A stretch of DNA of 64,000 nucleotides from Gammaproteobacteria bacterium (GCA_026398815.1 JAPLSA010000025.1:62001-126000); one strand, 5' to 3'. Shown: positions 1-9,094, numbered from the stretch's first letter. The notes: generated from the letters alone by a model not told the origin. A program made the numbers and translations.

Positions 1-1195
1 AGTGCGCGAGGCCGTCGATTTCCTGCGCTACTACGCGGCCAGCGCGCGCCGCCTGCTGGCCCACGCGGAAGCGCTGCCCGGGCCGACCGGCGAACACAAC
101 GAACTGCAGCTGCACGGCCGCGGCCTGTTCGTCTGCATCAGCCCCTGGAACTTCCCGCTGGCGATCTTCGTCGGCCAGGTCGCCGCGGCGCTGGTCGCCG
201 GCAATCCGGTGATCGCCAAGCCGGCCGAGCAGACGCCGATGATCGCCAGCCTGATGGCCCAGCTGCTGCGCGAGGCCGGCGTGCCGAGCTACGTGTTCCA
301 GTGCCTGCTCGGCGACGGCGCACTGGGCGCGGCCCTGGTCGCCAGCCCGCAAGTCGCCGGCGTCGCCTTCACCGGCTCGGGCGACGTGGCGCGGGCCATC
401 AACCGCACGCTGGCCGCCCGGCCCGGCCCGATCGCGACCCTGATCGCCGAGACCGGCGGCCAGAACGTGATGATCGCCGACTCCTCATCGCTGCCCGAGC
501 AGGTGGTCAAGGACGCGCTGCAATCGGCGTTCGGCTCGGCCGGCCAGCGCTGCTCGGCGCTGCGCCTGCTGTACCTGCAGGACGACATCGCCGACCGGAC
601 CCTGGCATTGCTGGCCGGCGCGATGGCCGAGCTGAAGCTCGGCGACCCGGCCCGGCTGGCGACCGACGTCGGCCCGGTGATCGACCGCGATGCGCGCACC
701 CGGCTGGAGGCCCACGTCGAGGCCATCACCGCCGACGGCCGTGGCCGGCTGATCGCCCGGACGGCGCTGCCGGACAGCTGCCGCAACGGCCATTTCGTGG
801 CGCCGACGGCGGTCGAGATCGCCGGCCTCGAAGCGCTGCACGAGGAACACTTCGGCCCGGTGCTGCACGTGGCGCGCTTCTCGTCGCGGCGGATCGACGC
901 CGTGGTCGACGCCGTCAACGCCTCCGGCTACGGCCTGACCCTGGGCGTGCACAGCCGCATCGAAGGCACCTGGCGGCGGGTGCAGGCGCGGGCGCGGGTC
1001 GGCAATGTCTACGTCAACCGCGGCATGACCGGCGCGGTGGTCGGCGTGCAGCCGTTCGGCGGCGAAGGCCTGTCCGGCACCGGCCCGAAGGCCGGCGGCC
1101 CGCACTACCTGCTGCGCTTCGTCAGCGAACGCACGCTGACCGTCAACACCTCGGCCGTCGGCGGCAACGCGCGGCTGCTGTCGCAGAGCGGCTGA
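1..1195 (+). CDS. putA: PutA, C-terminal P5C dehydrogenase part (5' truncated by window)
   Basis: This is the aldehyde dehydrogenase half of bifunctional proline utilisation protein PutA, which oxidises glutamate semialdehyde/P5C to glutamate with NAD+. The reading frame is open at the left edge, so the proline dehydrogenase half lies outside. Visible ALDH motifs are SPWNFPLAI (oxyanion-hole Asn), the GSGDVA nucleotide-binding turn, the general-base Glu in ETGGQN (codon near 449) and the catalytic Cys in GQRCSALR (codon at 550). The C-terminal motif QPFGGEGLSGTGPKAGG is typical of PutA-type P5C dehydrogenases rather than general ALDHs. There is no long extra C-terminal domain after it. It ends 6 bases before the next gene, suggesting co-transcription. 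The family call is secure; that the missing half is a proline dehydrogenase is inferred. Confidence 0.93.
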   Translation, partial: VREAVDFLRYYAASARRLLAHAEALPGPTGEHNELQLHGRGLFVCISPWNFPLAIFVGQVAAALVAGNPVIAKPAEQTPMIASLMAQLLREAGVPSYVFQCLLGDGALGAALVASPQVAGVAFTGSGDVARAINRTLAARPGPIATLIAETGGQNVMIADSSSLPEQVVKDALQSAFGSAGQRCSALRLLYLQDDIADRTLALLAGAMAELKLGDPARLATDVGPVIDRDARTRLEAHVEAITADGRGRLIARTALPDSCRNGHFVAPTAVEIAGLEALHEEHFGPVLHVARFSSRRIDAVVDAVNASGYGLTLGVHSRIEGTWRRVQARARVGNVYVNRGMTGAVVGVQPFGGEGLSGTGPKAGGPHYLLRFVSERTLTVNTSAVGGNARLLSQSG

Positions 1196-1201
1196 GCCGT
1201 C

Positions 1202-2017
1202 GTGAGGGTCTCCGATGCCGGCATCGATGTCGTCACCACCATGGCCTGGGCCGAGGACGGCGCGCCGCAAGTGATCGACGACGGCGACTACCGGCGCCTG
1301 TACTTCGGTCCGCTGCACATCCAGAGCGAGATGCATCGGGATGATCCGGTCGCGCTGCAGCTGAAGTACACGCAGCGGATGATGGCGCTGCTGCTGTTCG
1401 TGCCGAAGCCGAAGCACATCGTCATCGTCGGCCTCGGCGGCGGCTCGCTGACCAAGTTCTGCCACCGGCATCTGCCGAAGACGCGGATCACCACGATCGA
1501 GATCGATGCGCGGGTGATCGCGCTGGCGCCGGCGTTCCAGGTGCCGCCAGACGACGACCGGCATCGCATCGTCCACGCCGATGCCGGCGACTGGTTCGCC
1601 GGCAACACCGAGCGCTTCGATGCCGTGCTGCTCGATGGCTACACCGACAGCGGCATCGCCAGCGGCTTCGGCGAACCGCAGCTGTATGCGCGGATCCGCG
1701 AAGGTCTGCGGCCAGGCGGCCTGCTGGTCGCCAACCTGCTGGTCACCGCCGACGTGCTGCGGCGCTACAAGCAGGTGATCGGCGAGGCTTTCGACAGCCA
1801 GCTGATCGCCCAGAAGATCGTCCCCGACGGCAATCACGTGCTGTTCGCGTTCAAGGCGCTGGCCGCCGAGCCGGACTGGGTCGCGATGGCCGGTGAGGCG
1901 AAGCGGCTGGCGGCGCGTCACGGTCTCGATTTCCCGGCCTTCGTGCGCGCCCTGCGCCGCGCCTACGAACGCGGCACGGCCGACCATGCGGAAGACGCGG
2001 TGCTGCCGCTGTTCTGA
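1202..2017 (+). CDS. Spermidine-synthase-like SAM-fold protein
   Basis: This 271-residue protein has a Rossmann methyltransferase-like fold of the spermine/spermidine synthase family. The nucleotide-binding glycine-rich loop GLGGGSL is at residues 77-83, an acidic residue ends the next strand (TIEID, about 100), a DAGDW motif follows at about 127, and LLDGYTD lies where aminopropyltransferases carry their catalytic acidic motif. It is shorter at the N-terminus than classical SpeE, which usually has a beta-strand tetramerisation domain. Many such proteins in proteobacteria are annotated as polyamine aminopropyltransferase but are unproven. The start is a GTG six bases after the putA stop, so it is probably read from the putA transcript. 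Function is uncertain; the fold is clear. Confidence 0.75.
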   Translation: MRVSDAGIDVVTTMAWAEDGAPQVIDDGDYRRLYFGPLHIQSEMHRDDPVALQLKYTQRMMALLLFVPKPKHIVIVGLGGGSLTKFCHRHLPKTRITTIEIDARVIALAPAFQVPPDDDRHRIVHADAGDWFAGNTERFDAVLLDGYTDSGIASGFGEPQLYARIREGLRPGGLLVANLLVTADVLRRYKQVIGEAFDSQLIAQKIVPDGNHVLFAFKALAAEPDWVAMAGEAKRLAARHGLDFPAFVRALRRAYERGTADHAEDAVLPLF

Positions 2018-2130
2018 CCCCGCACATGGGCTGGCACGCGGCCGGGGCCGCTGACGTCGGCAGCTATCTGGGACCCGCCATCAGACGGTGCTCGATCGCC
2101 AGGCATCGGCCTGCTGGCGACAACGGAAAC

Positions 2131-2146
2131 TGGCACGCCACATGCT
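2131..2146 (+). promoter_or_regulatory. Candidate sigma-54 (-24/-12) promoter
   Basis: The sequence TGGCACGCCACATGCT matches the RpoN consensus TGGCAYR-N4-TTGCW with one mismatch (A for T) and has the required GG-N10-GC spacing. It stands about 310 bases upstream of bcsD on the coding strand, at the start of the AT-rich leader where an activator and IHF could act. This is a pattern match only. Confidence 0.5.
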
Positions 2147-2160
2147 ACGTTGGCGGCTGT

Positions 2161-2178
2161 TCATGTCTTTTGACATGA
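2161..2178. promoter_or_regulatory. Perfect palindrome in the bcs leader
   Basis: TCATGTC and GACATGA are separated by TTTT. The 7-bp inverted repeat begins about 15 bases after the -12 element of the candidate sigma-54 promoter, so it would be at the very 5' end of the transcript or overlap an operator. No regulator can be named. Confidence 0.35.
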
Positions 2179-2456
2179 CGATCGCAGCAAATCGACTTTC
2201 CTTATGCGTTTTGAACGCTTGCATCATCTTTGGTTAGTAGATTTCGACTAGCGCAGCTACGCAAATCGCTTGCGGCAGCGAAAATTAACTTACTGTTTAG
2301 TAATAAGTGTCAGATTTCCTGATGTGGCGAGCCGGGCAAAGCCTGATAATGACGTCAGGTTAGTGCGTCGCCCACTGCAATGCCGGTGATCTCGCCGGAT
2401 TTGCCGGTATCTGACGTTCTTTCCCGCTGCAGGCTTCGACTCCAGGTAAATCGCTG

Positions 2457-2939
2457 ATGCACGCTGTCAATGAAGCTGAGCAATTCTTCCAGTCAACGCG
2501 ACCGCGCATGTCATCCGTTCTGCCGGTCCTGAAGGCGATGGTCGAGGAACTGCTCGGCCAGGTTGGCGACGAGCAGCTGCGTGCCCTGTTCCATGCCACC
2601 GGCGTGCGTCTGGCGGAGACCTGGCCGCTCGAAAAGGTCGAACGGCTCGGCGAACTCGAGCACACCGCACGGGCGCTGCTCGCCGCCCACGACTGGGGCT
2701 GGCTGAGCATCGAACACCACGATGACTCGGTCGATTTCGTGCATGGCGATTCGCCGCTCGAGGCCTGGTTTGGCACCGCTTCGCGGGCCTGGTCGTCGTC
2801 GCTGTTCGAAGGTCTGTATGCCACCTGGATTCGCCAGCTGGGGGCCGACGAGCGTCTGCAGCTGCGGCAGATCCGGCTGGCTGATCGTCCCGGCAGCGAA
2901 CTGCGCTACCGGCTGACGCACGAAAGCCGCTTCCAGTGA
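2457..2939 (+). CDS. bcsD: Cellulose synthase subunit D
   Basis: This 160-residue protein resembles BcsD/AcsD, the periplasmic ring-forming subunit that arranges glucan chains leaving the synthase into ordered fibrils. The size fits the family (about 155 residues). It has no signal peptide, as for known AcsD. The C-terminal part (YATWIRQLG, then a strand ending RYRLTHES) is typical. It is the first gene of the cellulose operon here, whereas in Komagataeibacter it follows bcsC. BcsD marks type I bcs operons, associated with ordered cellulose. The ATG start gives a full-length family member; a weak CAGG Shine-Dalgarno lies upstream. Confidence 0.82.
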   Translation: MHAVNEAEQFFQSTRPRMSSVLPVLKAMVEELLGQVGDEQLRALFHATGVRLAETWPLEKVERLGELEHTARALLAAHDWGWLSIEHHDDSVDFVHGDSPLEAWFGTASRAWSSSLFEGLYATWIRQLGADERLQLRQIRLADRPGSELRYRLTHESRFQ

Positions 2940-2976
2940 CGCCGACGCCCCGCATCCAGATCGCCCTGCCGAGACC

Positions 2977-3483
2977 ATGAGCACCGCCCCCGTCAATCCA
3001 TCGGAAGACGATGTCCAGCGCCTGCTGAAGCAGATGAAGATGGGCGCGTTCCAGTTCCGCAGCTTCAGCCGCCCGGACGAGGCCGACGACCAGATCGAGT
3101 CCGAGCCGGAGGCCGCCGCCAGCCCGCCTGCTGCTGCTGCCCCCGTGCCGGCACCGGCCGAACCGGCCCGGCCGCCAGTTCCTTCGCGAGTTGCGCCACC
3201 CGCGCCACCGGTCATCGCTGCAGTTGCGGTTCCGGCAGCACTGGCGCCGGCCAAGCCGGTGACCACGGTGCCGGTCGATGAAGCCTTCGGTCGCCTGATC
3301 CGCGAGCCGGCCCCGCGTGCCCGCCGCAAGCCGTCGATCCAGCTGAAGCTGGCACCGCGTCCGGCGATCGTCGACGTCGCCCCGACCTCGGCTCGCGAAC
3401 TGCTGCTGGTCGACGTGCTGAACCGCCTGTACCGCCTTGGCAGCGCCCGGATCAGTCTGGTCCGGCAGCGGGGTGATGCTTGA
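2977..3483 (+). CDS. BcsR/BcsP-like cellulose biosynthesis accessory protein
   Basis: This 168-residue protein has three parts. An N-terminal helix-like motif (SEDDVQRLLKQMKMGAFQFR, about residues 9-28) resembles the short BcsR/BcsP motif found in small proteins encoded beside bcsA. A long Ala/Pro-rich, probably disordered linker follows (about 45-95). The C-terminus has two short conserved-looking segments (VDEAFGRLIREP, then LLLVDVLNRLYRLG). There is no signal peptide, so it is probably cytoplasmic, near the PilZ side of BcsA. Its stop overlaps the TTG start of bcsAB, implying translational coupling. The exact family (BcsP, BcsO or BcsR-like) cannot be settled by eye. Confidence 0.55.
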   Translation: MSTAPVNPSEDDVQRLLKQMKMGAFQFRSFSRPDEADDQIESEPEAAASPPAAAAPVPAPAEPARPPVPSRVAPPAPPVIAAVAVPAALAPAKPVTTVPVDEAFGRLIREPAPRARRKPSIQLKLAPRPAIVDVAPTSARELLLVDVLNRLYRLGSARISLVRQRGDA

Positions 3484-6400
3484 GCGCCGCGCGGGCTGAT
3501 CGCGCACCCAGAAAACTGATCGCGACCGCCGGCCTGATGGTCGGACTGGCGGTGATGGGATCGACGCTCTGGGGTTTCGCGACCACGCCGATGACCCTGG
3601 GCTGGCAGTTCGCCGCCGGCGGCCTGGCAATGCTGATCGCGCTGGTGCTGGCGCGCTTCTCGCGGGTCACGCTGCTGTTGCTGATGGCGTTCTCGATCGC
3701 CTTCTCGACGCGCTACCTGTACTGGCGGTTCACCGAAACGCTGCCGATCGGCCCGCACCACACGGTGCTCGACCTGCTGCTGGCGCTCGGCCTGATCGCC
3801 GCCGAAACCTATGCCTACCTGATCCTGCTGCTCGGCTACTTCCAGGTCATGCGGCCGCTGCGCCGCAAGCCGGTGCCGCTGCCGGAGAACGACGACCTCT
3901 GGCCGCTGGTCGACATCTACATCCCGACCTACAACGAGCCGCTGTCGGTGGTGAAGCCGACCGTGCTGGCGGCGCTGGAAATGGACTGGCCGCAGGACCG
4001 GATCAAGGTCTACCTGCTCGATGACGGCCGGCGGCCGGAGTTCGCCACGTTCGCCAAACAGGTCGGCGCGGCGCACATGACCCGGCCCGACAACAACCAC
4101 GCCAAGTCCGGCAACATCAACCACGCGATGACCAAGACGCGCGGCGAGTTCATCGCGATCTTCGATTGCGATCACATCCCGACCCGCTCGTTCCTGCAGC
4201 TGACGCTCGGCACCCTGCTGGCCGATCCGCGCATGGCGCTGGTGCAGACGCCTCACCATTTCTTCTCGCCGGATCCGTTCGAGCGCAACCTCAACACCTT
4301 CCGCAAGGTGCCCAACGAAGGCGAGCTGTTCTACGGCCTGCTGCAGGACGGCAACGACCTCTGGAACGCAACCTTCTTCTGCGGCTCCTGCGCGGTGATC
4401 CGCCGCACGGCGCTGGCCGAGATCGGCGGCATCGCCGTGGAAACCGTCACCGAAGACGCCCATACCGCGCTGCGCCTGCACCAGCGCGGCTGGAATTCGG
4501 CCTACATCAACATTCCGCAGGCCGCCGGGCTGGCCACCGAATCGCTGTCGGCGCATATCGGTCAGCGCATCCGCTGGGCGCGCGGCATGGCGCAGATCTT
4601 CCGGGTCGACAATCCGCTGCTGGCCAAGGGCCTGAGCTTCGGCCAGCGGCTTTGCTACACCAACGCGATGGCGCACTTCTTCTACGGCCTGCCGCGCCTA
4701 GTGTTCCTGACCAGCCCGATGGCCTTCCTGCTGCTGGGCGCGCAGATCATCAAGGCGGAAGCGCTGATGATCGTCGCCTACGCGCTGCCGCATCTGGCGC
4801 TGGCGGTGATCGCCAACTCGCAGGTGCAGGGCCGCCACCGGCATTCCTGGTGGGCCGAGGTCTACGAGACCGTGCTGGCCACCTTCATCATCCTGCCGAC
4901 CACACTGGCGCTGATCAATCCGAAGCTCGGCAAGTTCAACGTGACCGCCAAGGGCGGCATCGTCGACCGCGACTACTTCGACGGCGACATCGCCAAGCCC
5001 TATTTCTTCCTGTACCTGCTGAACATGCTCGGCATCGCCGTCGGCATCGGCCGGCTGATCTTCGGCGACATGGAACTGACCCAGACCGTCTACCTGAACA
5101 TGGCCTGGGCGACCTACAACCTGATCATCCTCGGCGCTGCACTCTGCGTGGCCGGCGAACGCAAGCAGCTGCGCCGCACGGTGCGCGTGGAAGACGAACT
5201 GAAGGCCGCGGTGCGCCGTCCCGGCACCCGCAAGACGGTACAGACCACCACCTTCGACATCTCCACCGGCGGTCTGGCGCTGCTGCCGTCGCCGGAACTG
5301 GCCGACATGGTGGTCGGCGACGCCATCGAGGTATCGCTGGAATCGCCCGGCCGACGGCTGTGGCTGCCGGGCACCGTGCGGCGCAGCGACCGCGAACTGC
5401 TGACCCTTGAATTCGACACACTGAGCATCGCCCAGGAATCGAGCCTGACCCAGTCGCTGTTCGGACGGGCCGATGCCTGGATGGACTGGCGTGACCGCGA
5501 TGTCCACGACAAACCCTTGAAAGCGATGGTGATGATTTTCCGCATTTCCCTGATGGGCTCGGGCAAGTTCTGGCGCTGGGTCGGCCGGCAATCGATGCAG
5601 GCGCTGCGCATCGGCCGCGCGGCGCCGGCCCGTTCCGGCCACGGCCCGAGCGCAGCACTGCTGGCCGCCGCGCTGCTGTTCGGCCTCGGCGGCGGCAGCG
5701 GCGACGCCCGGGCACAGACGCCGGTCGAAGCTGCTGCCAAGACCGAATCGCTCGGCGTGCTCACCGCCAAGCCGGCCGCCGATCCGTATGCCGTCGCCGG
5801 CCGCGGCAACGCGGCCAAGGCCACGTCCGACCAGGCGGTGCACGAAACCACCCGCACGCTGAGCTTCGCCGACCTCGGCGTCGGCTTCCCGCTGCGCCTG
5901 ACCACGGTGTTCGCGCAGGCCAGCGTGGCGATTCCGCTGCGCCGCGACCAGGTGGTCACCGCCGCGCGGCTGCGCCTGAAGTTCGCCCACTCGCCGTCGC
6001 TGGTCGGCCGCTTCTCGAGCATCGCCGCGCTGGTCAACGACGAAGTGGTCGACACCTTCCCACTCGATCCGGCCACTGCCGCGCGCGGCGAGCGGGTGAT
6101 CGACATCAACCCGGCGCTGTTCCTGGAGTTCAACCAGCTGCGCTTCGATGCGGCGATGCACTACGTCGACGTCGAGCGCGAGTGCGAGGACCCGACGCAC
6201 ACCAGCCTGTGGAGCCTGATCTCCAACCAGTCGACCATCGAGCTGACGCTGGCCTCGCTGCCGCAGCCGCCGAACCTGTCGCGGCTACCCCGGCCGTTCT
6301 TCGAGCCGAACGATCCGCGTCGCCTGCGGCTGCCGATGGTGTTCGCCTCGCGCCCCGGCGCCGACGGCATGACCGCCGCCGCGATCACCGCCAGCTGGTT

Positions 6401-7958
6401 CGGCGCGCTGGCCGACTACCGTGGCGCCGAGTTCCCGGTCAGCTACGGCAACGTGCTGCCGCGCGGCCACGCCGTGGTGCTGCGCAGCGGCAACGAGTTC
6501 GAGGCCCAGCTCGGCCCGGCGCCGGACGGCGTGCAGCTGCGCGTGGTCGCCCATCCGGACGATCCGGGCGCCAAGCTGCTGGTGCTCGAAGCCTCCGACG
6601 ACGCCGGCCTGATCCGCGCCGCGCAGGCGCTGACGCTGGGCATGGCCTCGCTCGATGGCCCGTCGGTGGCGATCCAGGAACTGAGCCCGCCGCCGTCGCC
6701 GCCGCGCGGCACCGCACCGCGCTGGCTCGATCCGGACCTGCCGGTGCGCCTCGGGTCGCTGGCCAGCGGCCCGACCAGCGTCCGCGGCCTGACCCCCGGC
6801 CCGATCAGCTACGACTTCCGGCTGCCGCCCGACGTCTGGTTCTACGGCCAGGCCGGCGCCGAGCTGGACCTGCTGTACCGCTACGCGCCGATCACCGCGC
6901 AAGGCGCCACGCTGAGCACGCTGCTCAACGACGCCTTCATCGCCTCGACCACGCTGGCCCACGCCGGCGGCAACGGCGCCAGCACCGTCGATGCCCGGAT
7001 CACGCCGGATCGCAGCAAGATCAGCATTCCGGCCGGCCGCCTCGTGTCCAGCAACCGGCTGAGCTTCCAGTACCAGTTCCGGCGCATCGCCGCGAAGCCC
7101 TGCGAATCGTTCCAGGCCGATGCCCTCGGCGGCTCGATCGACCCGGAATCGACGCTGCGCCTCGCCGCCCACGGCCGCCATGCCGAATGGCCGGACCTCG
7201 GCCGCTTCCAGAGCGGCGGCCTGCCGTTCTCGCTGCAGTCCGATTTCGGCGAGTCGGCGATCCTGCTGCCGGACAGCGCCGACGAGGACGCGCTGTCGGC
7301 AGCGCTGATGGTGGCCGGCCATTTCGGCCAGATCACCGGCGCCCCGGCGCTGCGCATCGCCGTCGACCACATCGGCAACGCCAGCCGGCACGCCGACCGC
7401 GAACTGCTGCTGATCGGCCGGCAGCCGGAACTGGCGCTGCCGGAACGCTGGCTGGCCGACCTGCCGGTCGGCCTCGGCATCGACAACGTCAGCCTCAAGC
7501 CGCTGGCGGCGATCGACACCGTGCACGCCTGGGCCTCCGGCCGCGATCTCGACGGCGCCCGCAGCTATGCCGGCCGCATGCTGGCCGGCGGCGGCAAGGA
7601 TCTCGGCATGATCATCGGCGCCCGGTCGCCGTTCGGCAGCGGCTCGGCCGTGTGGCTGACCGCCGGGCCCGGCGTGCCGCTGCTGGGCGTCGCCGAGGCG
7701 CTGATCGATCCGTCGCGCCGGCAGTTCATCGAAGGCGATGTCGCGCTGCTGCGCGGCGACCGGGTCAGCGGCTACCAGCTCGGCGATCGCTGGGGCATCG
7801 GCCGCCTGCCGCTGCATCAGCAGTTCCGTGAATGGCTGAGCCGCCGGCCGTGGCTGATGACGCCGCTGGCGCTGCTGTTCGCCACCGTGACGATGTTCCT
7901 GCTGCGCCAGTCCCTGCGCCGTCGCGCTGCCCGCCGCCTGAAAGGCGGCACGGCATGA
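3480..7958 (+). CDS. bcsAB: Cellulose synthase, BcsA-BcsB fusion
   Basis: A single 1492-residue protein joins the catalytic and periplasmic subunits of bacterial cellulose synthase. The BcsA part (about 1-705) has multiple membrane segments and a GT2 domain with DD at 181-182, DCD at 229-231, TED at 324-326 and QRIRW at 362-366. A c-di-GMP-binding PilZ domain follows (RPGTR at 580-584, DISTGG from 593). Residues about 722-746 form a hydrophobic, signal-like segment ending ARAQTP, after which BcsB carbohydrate-binding/flavodoxin-like domains run to a C-terminal membrane anchor near 1455-1478. BcsA polymerises UDP-glucose; BcsB guides the glucan through the periplasm. The TTG start overlaps the previous stop. 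Such fusions are known as AcsAB in Komagataeibacter; most bacteria keep two genes. Confidence 0.95.
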   Translation: MSAARADRAPRKLIATAGLMVGLAVMGSTLWGFATTPMTLGWQFAAGGLAMLIALVLARFSRVTLLLLMAFSIAFSTRYLYWRFTETLPIGPHHTVLDLLLALGLIAAETYAYLILLLGYFQVMRPLRRKPVPLPENDDLWPLVDIYIPTYNEPLSVVKPTVLAALEMDWPQDRIKVYLLDDGRRPEFATFAKQVGAAHMTRPDNNHAKSGNINHAMTKTRGEFIAIFDCDHIPTRSFLQLTLGTLLADPRMALVQTPHHFFSPDPFERNLNTFRKVPNEGELFYGLLQDGNDLWNATFFCGSCAVIRRTALAEIGGIAVETVTEDAHTALRLHQRGWNSAYINIPQAAGLATESLSAHIGQRIRWARGMAQIFRVDNPLLAKGLSFGQRLCYTNAMAHFFYGLPRLVFLTSPMAFLLLGAQIIKAEALMIVAYALPHLALAVIANSQVQGRHRHSWWAEVYETVLATFIILPTTLALINPKLGKFNVTAKGGIVDRDYFDGDIAKPYFFLYLLNMLGIAVGIGRLIFGDMELTQTVYLNMAWATYNLIILGAALCVAGERKQLRRTVRVEDELKAAVRRPGTRKTVQTTTFDISTGGLALLPSPELADMVVGDAIEVSLESPGRRLWLPGTVRRSDRELLTLEFDTLSIAQESSLTQSLFGRADAWMDWRDRDVHDKPLKAMVMIFRISLMGSGKFWRWVGRQSMQALRIGRAAPARSGHGPSAALLAAALLFGLGGGSGDARAQTPVEAAAKTESLGVLTAKPAADPYAVAGRGNAAKATSDQAVHETTRTLSFADLGVGFPLRLTTVFAQASVAIPLRRDQVVTAARLRLKFAHSPSLVGRFSSIAALVNDEVVDTFPLDPATAARGERVIDINPALFLEFNQLRFDAAMHYVDVERECEDPTHTSLWSLISNQSTIELTLASLPQPPNLSRLPRPFFEPNDPRRLRLPMVFASRPGADGMTAAAITASWFGALADYRGAEFPVSYGNVLPRGHAVVLRSGNEFEAQLGPAPDGVQLRVVAHPDDPGAKLLVLEASDDAGLIRAAQALTLGMASLDGPSVAIQELSPPPSPPRGTAPRWLDPDLPVRLGSLASGPTSVRGLTPGPISYDFRLPPDVWFYGQAGAELDLLYRYAPITAQGATLSTLLNDAFIASTTLAHAGGNGASTVDARITPDRSKISIPAGRLVSSNRLSFQYQFRRIAAKPCESFQADALGGSIDPESTLRLAAHGRHAEWPDLGRFQSGGLPFSLQSDFGESAILLPDSADEDALSAALMVAGHFGQITGAPALRIAVDHIGNASRHADRELLLIGRQPELALPERWLADLPVGLGIDNVSLKPLAAIDTVHAWASGRDLDGARSYAGRMLAGGGKDLGMIIGARSPFGSGSAVWLTAGPGVPLLGVAEALIDPSRRQFIEGDVALLRGDRVSGYQLGDRWGIGRLPLHQQFREWLSRRPWLMTPLALLFATVTMFLLRQSLRRRAARRLKGGTA

Positions 7959-9094
7959 GCCCCGGATTGTCCCGCCGACGCCTGCTCGCAGCCGGCGCCG
8001 GCCTGATGCTTGGTGCGCCGCTGCTGGCCGCCGGCGCCTCCGAACCGGCGCGTTCCTGGCCGGCCTGGGAGCAGTTCGCCGCCGGCTTCATCGGCGATGA
8101 CGGCCGCGTCGTCGACTGGACCGACAAGGCCCGCAGCACCTCCGAAGGCCAGTCCTACGCGCTGTTCTTCGCGCTGGTGGCCGGCGACCGGACACGCTTC
8201 GACCGCGTGCTCGGCTGGACCCGCGACAAGCTTGCCGCCGGCAGCCTGCATCAGCACCTGCCGGCCTGGCACTGGGGCAAGACCGACACCGATACGGCGC
8301 CGGTCTGGGACGTGATCGATCCCAATTCGGCATCGGACGCCGATCTGTGGATCGCCTACGTGCTGCTGCAGGCTGGCCGGCTGTGGCAGCGGCCGGCGCT
8401 GATCGCCGAAGCGCAGGCGCTGCTGGCGCTGGTGGAAGCACAGGAACTGCGCCGTGCCAGCGCGCTGAGCCTGCTGCTGCCCGGCCCGCAGGGTTTCGAA
8501 AGCGAGGCAGGCCTGCGCCTGAATCCCAGCTATCTGCCGCCGTTCCTGCTGAAGAATCTCGCCACCGAGCGGCCGCAGGGGCCGTGGCGGGCGGTGCTCG
8601 ACAGCCATCTGCGGCTGCTGCCGTCGCTGGCGCCCGGTGGCCGGATGCCGGACTGGTACCTGCTGACGCCGCGCGGGCCGCGCCTCGATGTCGGCAGCGA
8701 CGGCCGCGGCAGCTACGACGCGATCCGCAACTACCTGTGGGCCGGCATCGGCCCGGCGTCGATGCCGGAAGCGCGCGCCCAGCTGGCGGCGCTGAAGCCG
8801 TTCCTGGCGCTGCTGCGCGGCATCGGCCGGACGCCGGAAGTCTGGTATCCGGACGGCCGCGCGCCGACCGGCATCGGCCCGCCCGGCTTCGACGCCGCGC
8901 TGCTGCCGTTCCTGACCGCCTGCGGCGCCGACGATCTGGCCAGCGCCGCCCGCGCGCGGCTGGATCGCGCCCGGCTCGGCGATCTGCTGGGCTCGCCGGC
9001 CCGCTACTACGACCAGGTGCTCGCGCTGTTCGGCGAAGCCCACGACCAGAATCGCTATCGCTTCGGCCCGGACGGCCGACTGGAGCTGCCATGA
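7955..9094 (+). CDS. bcsZ: Periplasmic endo-beta-1,4-glucanase, GH8
   Basis: BcsZ is the cellulase of cellulose synthesis operons; it cuts beta-1,4-glucan in the periplasm and influences fibre quality. The 379-residue protein starts at an ATG in an ATGA overlap with bcsAB. An N-terminal export signal carries a twin-arginine-like stretch (SRRRLLAAGAG). GH8 motifs are the acid residue in TSEGQSYALFFAL (Glu64) and SASDADLWIAYVL (Asp 128/130), which forms part of the catalytic region. YLWAGIG lies further on, also family-typical. Upstream in-frame codons exist but would place the start inside bcsAB and bury the signal peptide, so I rejected them. Confidence 0.93.
   Translation: MSPGLSRRRLLAAGAGLMLGAPLLAAGASEPARSWPAWEQFAAGFIGDDGRVVDWTDKARSTSEGQSYALFFALVAGDRTRFDRVLGWTRDKLAAGSLHQHLPAWHWGKTDTDTAPVWDVIDPNSASDADLWIAYVLLQAGRLWQRPALIAEAQALLALVEAQELRRASALSLLLPGPQGFESEAGLRLNPSYLPPFLLKNLATERPQGPWRAVLDSHLRLLPSLAPGGRMPDWYLLTPRGPRLDVGSDGRGSYDAIRNYLWAGIGPASMPEARAQLAALKPFLALLRGIGRTPEVWYPDGRAPTGIGPPGFDAALLPFLTACGADDLASAARARLDRARLGDLLGSPARYYDQVLALFGEAHDQNRYRFGPDGRLELP

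Larger units (their letters stand above)
2018..2456. other. Long AT-rich intergenic leader before the cellulose operon
   Basis: No gene is seen here. The stretch from about 2150 to 2330 is much more AT-rich than the surrounding DNA. It contains a sigma-54-like promoter, a short perfect palindrome just downstream and, at about 2321-2375, a possible nested stem: GTGGCGA pairs with TCGCCCAC around an inner CCTGA/TCAGG hairpin. I could not assign that fold to a known riboswitch class. Its position suggests the 5' control region and leader of bcsD-bcsAB-bcsZ-bcsC. Confidence 0.6.

Noticed and set aside
2321-2412. Known riboswitch (c-di-GMP GEMM, cobalamin or TPP) in the bcs leader
   Set aside because: Short words resemble GEMM (GGGCAAA) or thi-box bases, but the required conserved core and stem order are not met.
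2511-4676. Long antisense open frame of about 720 codons opposite bcsD-bcsAB
   Set aside because: It is a high-GC shadow: Arg/Gln/Gly-rich, low complexity, no motifs, fully overlapped by recognisable genes.
8347-9090. Upstream extension of bcsC into bcsZ
   Set aside because: The extension is Arg/Ala/Pro-rich shadow sequence. The ATG at 9091 overlaps the bcsZ stop and gives a proper signal peptide.
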